DNA from: Treponema sp.
GTDB lineage: Bacteria; Spirochaetota; Spirochaetia; Treponematales; Treponemataceae
Assembly: GCA_017645785.1 (NCBI GenBank)
Contig: JAGCNW010000016.1
Coordinates: forward strand, 186,001-250,000
Direction of reading: 5' to 3'
Length of the DNA stretch: 64,000 nt
Positions within the stretch are counted from its first letter, which is position 1. Each line of letters opens with the position of its first letter. This document shows, piece after piece, positions 59,134-64,000 of the stretch. Below the pieces are notes generated by a model. That model was not told the DNA's origin, did no database searches, and was given only the letters and a program-made list of their open reading frames with translations. The position numbers and the translations under genes were made by a program.

Positions 59134-59247
59134 TTACTTTTCCAAAACCTTGACGATTTCGGCGACGTAAGTTGTGTGCCAATCGTTGTCGGCGTAGATT
59201 TCATGTGGAATGTCCGCGCCAAATTTTGTAAAGCATTCGGCCTTCAT
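59134..59247 (-). pseudogene. Remnant of an unidentified gene (C-terminal end)
   Basis: An open frame of 37 codons on the minus strand (ends AEIVKVLEK) with host-like base composition, next to the symporter tail. There is no RBS and the sequence upstream changes to AT-rich DNA at about 59250, so I read it as the C-terminal end of a broken gene. Family not recognised. Confidence 0.4.
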
Positions 59248-59252
59248 TTAGT

Positions 59253-59438
59253 TTGAAGAATGACGGCAGAAACAGCGTTAACTTAAAAGTTGTGGCGGGT
59301 GTATTTTTCATTATTTTATTAATAGAGCAAATAATATTTGCTTTTAATAAAGTCATCGCCCCGTATATAATTGTTTCTGGTATTTTGCTTTTGTTGTACT
59401 TTGTTGTGTGTTACGCAATTTATTCCGCTGGAAAGTAA
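59253..59438 (+). CDS. Small membrane protein with two helices, uncertain
   Basis: A 61-codon frame from a TTG with two hydrophobic segments ('VVAGVFFIILLIEQIIFAF' and 'IIVSGILLLLYFVVCYAIYSAG') in AT-rich DNA. No RBS and no clear promoter. It could be a fragment of an element lost from here or a real small membrane protein, for example a toxin. No family recognised. Confidence 0.3.
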   Translation: MKNDGRNSVNLKVVAGVFFIILLIEQIIFAFNKVIAPYIIVSGILLLLYFVVCYAIYSAGK

Positions 59439-59478
59439 TTGTTGATTGAACTATAAATAATATAGTTTTCAAAAAAAT

Positions 59479-59522
59479 CCTAATCGAATTTTTTGTAGAA
59501 TTCTACATTTTTTTCGATTAGG
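59479..59522. repeat. 44-bp compound palindrome
   Basis: CCTAATCGA (59479-59487) with TCGATTAGG (59514-59522) encloses the perfect 12-bp palindrome GTAGAATTCTAC (59495-59506), with T-rich arms between. It lies 20 bases after the RES toxin stop. It may be a terminator, since T runs flank it, or a site-specific recombination site. Confidence 0.6.
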
Positions 59523-59541
59523 TTATAAGAGCGTTTTCCTG

Positions 59542-59982
59542 CTATTTTAGCCGAACGTCAAATGAAAACTTGTGCGTTTCCGCGATAAAAATTTTATTAA
59601 AGTCTTTGTGGAGCGGGTTCAGTATAAGGTTGAATTCATGTTCCGTTTCGTAGGGCATTACGACGGAAGGAACTTTTAGCATCAGGCTTTTTTGCTCTTT
59701 GAGCCAAATGGAACCAAACTCCAATTCGCTCATGCCTTTAGGAACGCTTGCGATTTTTAGAGTGAGCATTTTGTCAGGAACATAAATTTTTGCGTAGGCC
59801 ATGTTGACCGGTGGAATGGATTTTTCGGTGTGGGCAAGAATTTCCAATGCCGCCAAAGAAAGTGACGACGACGTGTAGACGGCGGGAATTCCCTTGTCGT
59901 TCCAGCGGCCGCCAAAAAGTTCCGCGCCGCGCCCCGACAAATCTTTTATCCACTCCTTGCGGGCGATTCTAAAAACAACCAT
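59542..59982 (-). CDS. RES-domain toxin
   Basis: A protein of 146 residues. The RES family is seen from 'FRIARKEWIKDLSGRGAELFGGRWNDKGIPAVYTSSSLSLAALEILAH': Arg in the first strand, GRWN, and the Glu of LEIL. RES toxins with known activity break down or ADP-ribosylate: NAD+ phosphorylase (MbcT) or modification of Prs (ParT). The ATG at 59982 overlaps the antitoxin stop by one base (TAATG), the usual coupled order antitoxin then toxin. A longer frame starts 6 codons upstream, inside the antitoxin gene. Confidence 0.88.
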   Translation of the reverse strand: MVVFRIARKEWIKDLSGRGAELFGGRWNDKGIPAVYTSSSLSLAALEILAHTEKSIPPVNMAYAKIYVPDKMLTLKIASVPKGMSELEFGSIWLKEQKSLMLKVPSVVMPYETEHEFNLILNPLHKDFNKIFIAETHKFSFDVRLK

Positions 59983-60374
59983 TAAGAGTAGATTCCCCAT
60001 TCAACGCGGCCAAGCATGTCCATCACCTCTTCGGCGCCAAAACGAGAGCTTAGCGCTTGCACAGGCGTAATTCCACCCAAGACTTTATTGGGCGACTTTA
60101 GCCAACTGATGGCCGCTTCTTCCGAGCCGAATATTTCGGTGGCTTTGTCGAGCGCCCGCATAAGCGAGATTGTGACTTCCGCCGCTTGCTGGGGAATTTT
60201 TTGGTTGGCCTTTAGGCGTGAAAGAGTGCGCGCGCTTGTTCCGGCGATTATCGCAAAGTCTTTGTCGGAAAATTTAAAGACCGCGTGAACGATTTGATTG
60301 TAAGCGATTTTCTTTATGCCGGCCATCGCCATAAAGCGGCATTTGTCGGGCGAGTATTTTAGTGCCAACGCCAT
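59982..60374 (-). CDS. Xre/MbcA/ParS-type antitoxin
   Basis: A protein of 130 residues, the partner of the RES toxin. An N-terminal HTH-like part ('DFAIIAGTSARTLSRLKANQKI') and the C-terminal MbcA/ParS/Xre domain (DUF2384: 'ALDKATEIFGSEEAAISWLKSPNKVLGGITPVQALSSRFGAEEVMDMLGRVEWGIYS'). It should bind the toxin active site with its C-terminus and repress its own promoter. AAGGAGG lies 6 bases before the ATG. The promoter carries two 9-bp direct repeats. Confidence 0.9.
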   Translation of the reverse strand: MALALKYSPDKCRFMAMAGIKKIAYNQIVHAVFKFSDKDFAIIAGTSARTLSRLKANQKIPQQAAEVTISLMRALDKATEIFGSEEAAISWLKSPNKVLGGITPVQALSSRFGAEEVMDMLGRVEWGIYS

Positions 60375-60404
60375 AAAAAGCCTCCTTGCGGAAGGTTGTC
60401 ATTC

Positions 60405-60448
60405 CGCCATTTGACACTTATTATAACGCCATTTGGCGTTTTGCGCAA
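60405..60448 (-). promoter_or_regulatory. Promoter and operator of the toxin-antitoxin operon
   Basis: On the minus strand TTGCGC (60448-60443), 17 bases, TATAAT (60425-60420). The 9-bp repeat CAAATGGCG occurs at 60435-60427 and 60413-60405, 22 bp apart, flanking the -10 box. The first is part of the palindrome GCCAAATGGC. This is a classical autoregulation site. Confidence 0.75.
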
Positions 60449-60558
60449 GTCTTTTCCCCTCCCGTCCCACAGCGGAAATTCCTAGACTTTTTGACAAAAG
60501 CGCGCTAAAATAATGCGGTTATAGCCGATATTTTTATATAGAAGAAAGGGCGAGTTTT

Positions 60559-63500
60559 TTGGCTAAAAAAGGCTTTTTTAGGACAGTTAAGGCATTCTCT
60601 TTTGTGGCGGCCGCGTGCCTTTTTGCGGCTTGCTCAAACCTTGGGGACGATTATAGCGCCTTCCAGGGCGGAATGATTTTGCCCGGAGCGCCCGCCGCGA
60701 CAGGCGGCGTAAGCGGCGGGCCGGCCGCGCAAGTCACCAACTATCTTACGGCCAGCGTGTCGCTTCCGGGCTTGCCTTCGCTTGCGGGAATCGCTCCCGT
60801 TCCAAAAAACGTCGCGCAAAACATTTCAAAGTCGGCCTTTCCAAACATCGCGGACGTGACGGATCCTTCCTACAGCTTTAGCGCGACGCTTGCGCAATCG
60901 GGCGGCGCCACATACACCGCCGACGGAACTTACGACAGCATTACGGGAACTTGCTCCTTTGCCTTTGCCGGAGCCCAGAGCGCGTCCGAGGCCAGCTACA
61001 CTCTTACGGTAAGCCTTTGGCACACCGACGGAACGCCCGCCGTAAAAAGCCTTGTGGCAAGCGGAAGCCAAGACGTTTTGGTCGCCGCGGGCGGCGATAG
61101 TTTTGCCGCGAGCGTCAGCCTCGCTCCCAACTTGGAAAGCGGCGCCCCAAACGGCTTCCTATCGCTCCCGATAAACTTTAGCGACACAAGCGTAACAAGC
61201 GTTGGCGTAACGCTTATAGACAAAGACGGAAGCGACGTCACCTTGACCTATTTGGCCGGCGCGACAGTTCCTCTTTCAGGCGGAAGCGGAACAATCACAA
61301 GCGCCGCAGGCGGACTTCCCGCCGGAACATACACGCTCTTCATGTCCTTTATGAAGGGAACGGCGATGGTCGGCTCCAGGACCGAAAGCCTTAACATCTA
61401 TCCCACGATGCAAACAAAGCTGTGGTGGACAAAAGACGGAATCGGAACGGCGGCGACGGCCCTTAGCGTGACGCAATTCAACCAAAAAGAATTTTACGTT
61501 CGCGGAACGGGCGGCGTCTTTTACACGACGGTATTCCCAACGGCGGCGGAAGCTGAGGACACAAACAACGGTTCGTTCGCGTTCCCGCTAAAAACAATCC
61601 AAGAGGCCGTAAACCGAATCGTTGCAAGCGGCGACACGACAAGCCAGTTTACAGTTTACATCGACGGAAAGATTGAAGGCGACCCCGACGCGGACTATTC
61701 TTCAAACCAAAGTTCGCTTGTATGCATTGGAGCTTCTTCACGCAAAATATTGATTAAAGGCTGGACAGGCCCCGACACCGACATAGTGGACGTTAAAAAA
61801 AGCAAAGACTCGGTGAAGCCAGGTCGCGCCTTTTTTATAAGCGCAAATTCAAGCGCCATAGTCGCCATAAAAGATTTGGGAATAACCCATGGCGCCAATG
61901 CGGGTCATGGCGGAGGCTTTTACATTCAATCATGCGCGGACATGAGCCTTGAAAACTGCAAGATTAGCGAGTGTTACGCCGCGAGTAACTATGACGGCGG
62001 CGGCTTTTATATAAACATGTCAACGGTTGTGTTAAAAAAATGCGTTGTGACGCAAAGCGAAGCTCGATCTGGCGGCGGCGTATTCATTCGAGGAAATAAC
62101 GCCAGCAACAAAGGCTGCCTTACAATAGAAAACTCAGAAATTTCCGCCAACACCGCAAACGGCGGCGGCGGCGTGTATGTCGGCGATAACAGCGTCTTTA
62201 ATTTTACCGGCGGAACAATCAGCGGCAACACAGCGACTTATTCCAGCTCAGTAACAAACAGCGGGCTTGGAGGCGGCGTTTATATCAACAGCAGCGGCAA
62301 ATGCTTTATTTCCGGCGCGGCGGTTGTCGGACAAAGCCTCGCTTCAACTTCCAGCTGCGCCACAAGCGCGGACGGCTCGCATTCCAACAAGGCGACGCAA
62401 GGCGGCGGCATTTATAACAAGGGCGAGCTTTACTTGGGCTACACTGATGACTCCACGCCCGCAGCGTGGACAGGAAGCGTTTGCTACAACTACGCTAGCT
62501 CTGACGGCGGCGGAATTCTTTCGTACGGCAGTTCTACGCTTGTAAAAATGAACGCGGGAAGCGTGGCGTACAACTTGTGCAGCGATGGAAGCGGAAGTAC
62601 GGGCGGCGGCGGCGGCGTTGCTGTTCAAAATTCCTCTGCCTTTACGATGAGCGGCGGAACTGTAAGCTTCAACCAAACAAACAACAAAGTCGGCGGCGGC
62701 ATTTACGTGGACAGCGGCGCGACATTAACCCTTAACGGAACCGCGGAAGTCTCTTCCAACAAAACAAGCCCCGACGGAACAGGATCTATGGGCGGCGCGG
62801 GACTTTTCGCCTACCGCGCTTCCATTACGATGGAAGGAAACGCCGTTGTAAAGGACAATCTTTGCAAAGCCTGCGGCGGCGGCGTTTATTTGTTCGAAAC
62901 CGGAAGCGCTGCAAGCTACGCGTCTTTAGCCATGTCCGGCAACGCGAAGATTTTGGAGAACACAAGCTCCGACGGTTTGGGCGGCGCGGTTTACGTTACC
63001 CAAAGATGCTCCTTTAGCATGCAAGGCGCCGCGACAATCCCTGCCGGCGTAGGAGGAACGACCGGCGCGGGCAAGAACGACGTTTGTTTGGATGAAAACA
63101 CAAGCGTCGCCGTTCCTGCGGCCATAACATCAACTGCAACGCCTGTCGCCACAATTACGCCGCAAAGTTACACGCTTGACGCTGTTGTCCTTAGCGGAAC
63201 GGCTTTGTCCGCTGTCGAATGCGCCAAGTTTGCCGTGACGCAGCCTGTCGACGTGGACTTTCCGTGGGAACTCAGATATGACAGCGCGACAGGAAAGGGA
63301 GTTCTAAAACAACCGCATTCTGTAATTTACGTTGCCTCTCCGACGGCGACTCCCGCAGGAAGCGACACGACTGGAAACGGCAGTAAGGCCAACCCCTACG
63401 CGACGATACAAGAAGCGGCCAAGCATTTTGGAGACAAAACGCCCCCTGTTGGCGGAACTGCGGACGAGCCGATTTTTGAAAACAAGATTTACGTTCTTAC

Positions 63501-64000
63501 CGACATGACCTATGGCGCTGGGTTGGGCTCTGACGTTCCTTGTTACTATGAAATCGTCGGCTGCAATGGCGGAACGCTTGGAAGCAACGTTACATTTACG
63601 TTTGACACGCCAGGCGACTCGGGCCTTTATGTCGCGTACGGCCAAAAGATAAAGCTGACCCACATCGACATTACGCAAAGTTCCGCCACAGCCAACAATT
63701 ACGCGGCGATTCTTGTTGAGAATTCCTCGACAAACGGTGTTGGCGAATTGTGGATGGAAGACTGTTCCATCAAGAATATGTATGCAAAATCTTGTTCCGC
63801 CATCGCGGCGCAAGGCGACGTTCACTTAAAGAATGTGGAGATTTCCGACAATAAAACCGTTCCGCCAACAGGCGTGACGAGTTTTGGCCCGGCCATAAAT
63901 TCCACCACAGGAACAGTCAGCGTTCTTGGAAAGGTTGTCGTCCAAAACAACACTGTGGAACTTGACGACGGAGCGGGCGGTTACGTTTACAAAGAGCAAA
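60559..64000 (+). CDS. Giant beta-helix surface lipoprotein (Pmp-like), 3' end outside the window
   Basis: More than 1147 codons open to the window end. The TTG at 60559 is the only start codon after the stop at 60511; AAAGGG lies 8 to 11 bases before it. Signal peptide with lipobox LFAAC near residue 27. After two Ig-like or beta-sandwich regions (to about residue 300), 'FALPLKTIQEAVNRIV' opens a right-handed beta-helix with many Gly-Gly-Gly/Gly-Gly-Ala motifs before a hydrophobic pair (GGGFYI, GGGVYV, GGGIYN, GGAVYV) and N-rich strands. A second 'PYATIQEAAKHF' unit starts near residue 945. The GG-A/V motif recalls chlamydial polymorphic membrane proteins. It is probably exposed on the surface, maybe as adhesin or polysaccharide-binding protein; the C-terminal end, which would show an autotransporter barrel, is not seen. 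Confidence 0.8.
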   Translation, partial: MAKKGFFRTVKAFSFVAAACLFAACSNLGDDYSAFQGGMILPGAPAATGGVSGGPAAQVTNYLTASVSLPGLPSLAGIAPVPKNVAQNISKSAFPNIADVTDPSYSFSATLAQSGGATYTADGTYDSITGTCSFAFAGAQSASEASYTLTVSLWHTDGTPAVKSLVASGSQDVLVAAGGDSFAASVSLAPNLESGAPNGFLSLPINFSDTSVTSVGVTLIDKDGSDVTLTYLAGATVPLSGGSGTITSAAGGLPAGTYTLFMSFMKGTAMVGSRTESLNIYPTMQTKLWWTKDGIGTAATALSVTQFNQKEFYVRGTGGVFYTTVFPTAAEAEDTNNGSFAFPLKTIQEAVNRIVASGDTTSQFTVYIDGKIEGDPDADYSSNQSSLVCIGASSRKILIKGWTGPDTDIVDVKKSKDSVKPGRAFFISANSSAIVAIKDLGITHGANAGHGGGFYIQSCADMSLENCKISECYAASNYDGGGFYINMSTVVLKKCVVTQSEARSGGGVFIRGNNASNKGCLTIENSEISANTANGGGGVYVGDNSVFNFTGGTISGNTATYSSSVTNSGLGGGVYINSSGKCFISGAAVVGQSLASTSSCATSADGSHSNKATQGGGIYNKGELYLGYTDDSTPAAWTGSVCYNYASSDGGGILSYGSSTLVKMNAGSVAYNLCSDGSGSTGGGGGVAVQNSSAFTMSGGTVSFNQTNNKVGGGIYVDSGATLTLNGTAEVSSNKTSPDGTGSMGGAGLFAYRASITMEGNAVVKDNLCKACGGGVYLFETGSAASYASLAMSGNAKILENTSSDGLGGAVYVTQRCSFSMQGAATIPAGVGGTTGAGKNDVCLDENTSVAVPAAITSTATPVATITPQSYTLDAVVLSGTALSAVECAKFAVTQPVDVDFPWELRYDSATGKGVLKQPHSVIYVASPTATPAGSDTTGNGSKANPYATIQEAAKHFGDKTPPVGGTADEPIFENKIYVLTDMTYGAGLGSDVPCYYEIVGCNGGTLGSNVTFTFDTPGDSGLYVAYGQKIKLTHIDITQSSATANNYAAILVENSSTNGVGELWMEDCSIKNMYAKSCSAIAAQGDVHLKNVEISDNKTVPPTGVTSFGPAINSTTGTVSVLGKVVVQNNTVELDDGAGGYVYKEQ

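Overview
The window looks like chromosome from a host-associated spirochaete, most likely Treponema or a close relative. This is inference from gene content: an LPP20/LpoB-type exported protein cluster, two CorC/CNNM-type membrane proteins in tandem, a Trp/Tyr-type ABC uptake operon, an omptin-like protease, InlB-like and beta-helix surface lipoproteins, a full-length single-chain PurL, and pyruvate phosphate dikinase. Host genes are about half G+C, dense, and often overlap by 1 to 14 bases. About ten genes have a sigma70-type -10 box only 4 to 9 bases before the start codon and no Shine-Dalgarno sequence, which points to widespread leaderless mRNAs.

Layout. 1-8.6 kb: barrel-like protein, tRNA-Ala(GGC), a 180-base palindromic element that may be a structured RNA, a GerMN protein, a long-chain acyl-CoA synthetase, and a five-gene exported operon (LPP20/LpoB/COG3014-like). 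8.6-16.6 kb: pyruvate phosphate dikinase with a histone H1-like tail, a large repeat lipoprotein, and mgtE with a small upstream ORF. 16.6-20.8 kb: a His-rich secreted protein divergent from a two-component system, then a BamA-like protein. 20.8-27.7 kb: methyltransferase, three-gene ABC uptake operon, RlpA, EamA transporter, diguanylate cyclase. 27.7-35.2 kb: alanine/glycine symporter, fructosamine kinase-like protein, a second GGDEF protein, GH16 lipoprotein, TetR regulator, phosphohexomutase. 35.2-50.2 kb: purL, thioredoxin-like lipoprotein, two CorC-like proteins, cytidylate kinase-like protein, omptin, RluA, a second acyl-CoA synthetase, radical SAM protein, AAA/DUF4143 ATPase, HD hydrolase.

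The accessory part is 50.2-60.4 kb. A symporter pseudogene and a second 3' fragment of a symporter share a 195-bp near-identical repeat and bracket about 7.6 kb of mostly AT-rich DNA. Inside are two operons. The first has a WYL-domain regulator followed by three different proteins that each carry a PD-(D/E)XK-like nuclease signature. The second has an 81-residue protein, a stand-alone mini version of the FlhA/FHIPEP export-gate membrane domain, and an AAA+ ATPase. Both promoters carry the same 24-base sequence containing the palindrome CTATCA-N5-TGATAG over the -35 box, so the two operons probably form one regulon. I read this as a candidate undescribed, probably anti-phage, system. It is followed by a broken ilvC, other gene debris, and a RES-Xre toxin-antitoxin pair.

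60.5 kb to the end: a very large beta-helix lipoprotein that runs off the window. Dispersed palindromic repeats of one family occupy several intergenic regions (11.6, 22.6, 27.9 and 47.1 kb). I see no rRNA, CRISPR array, transposase or integrase.
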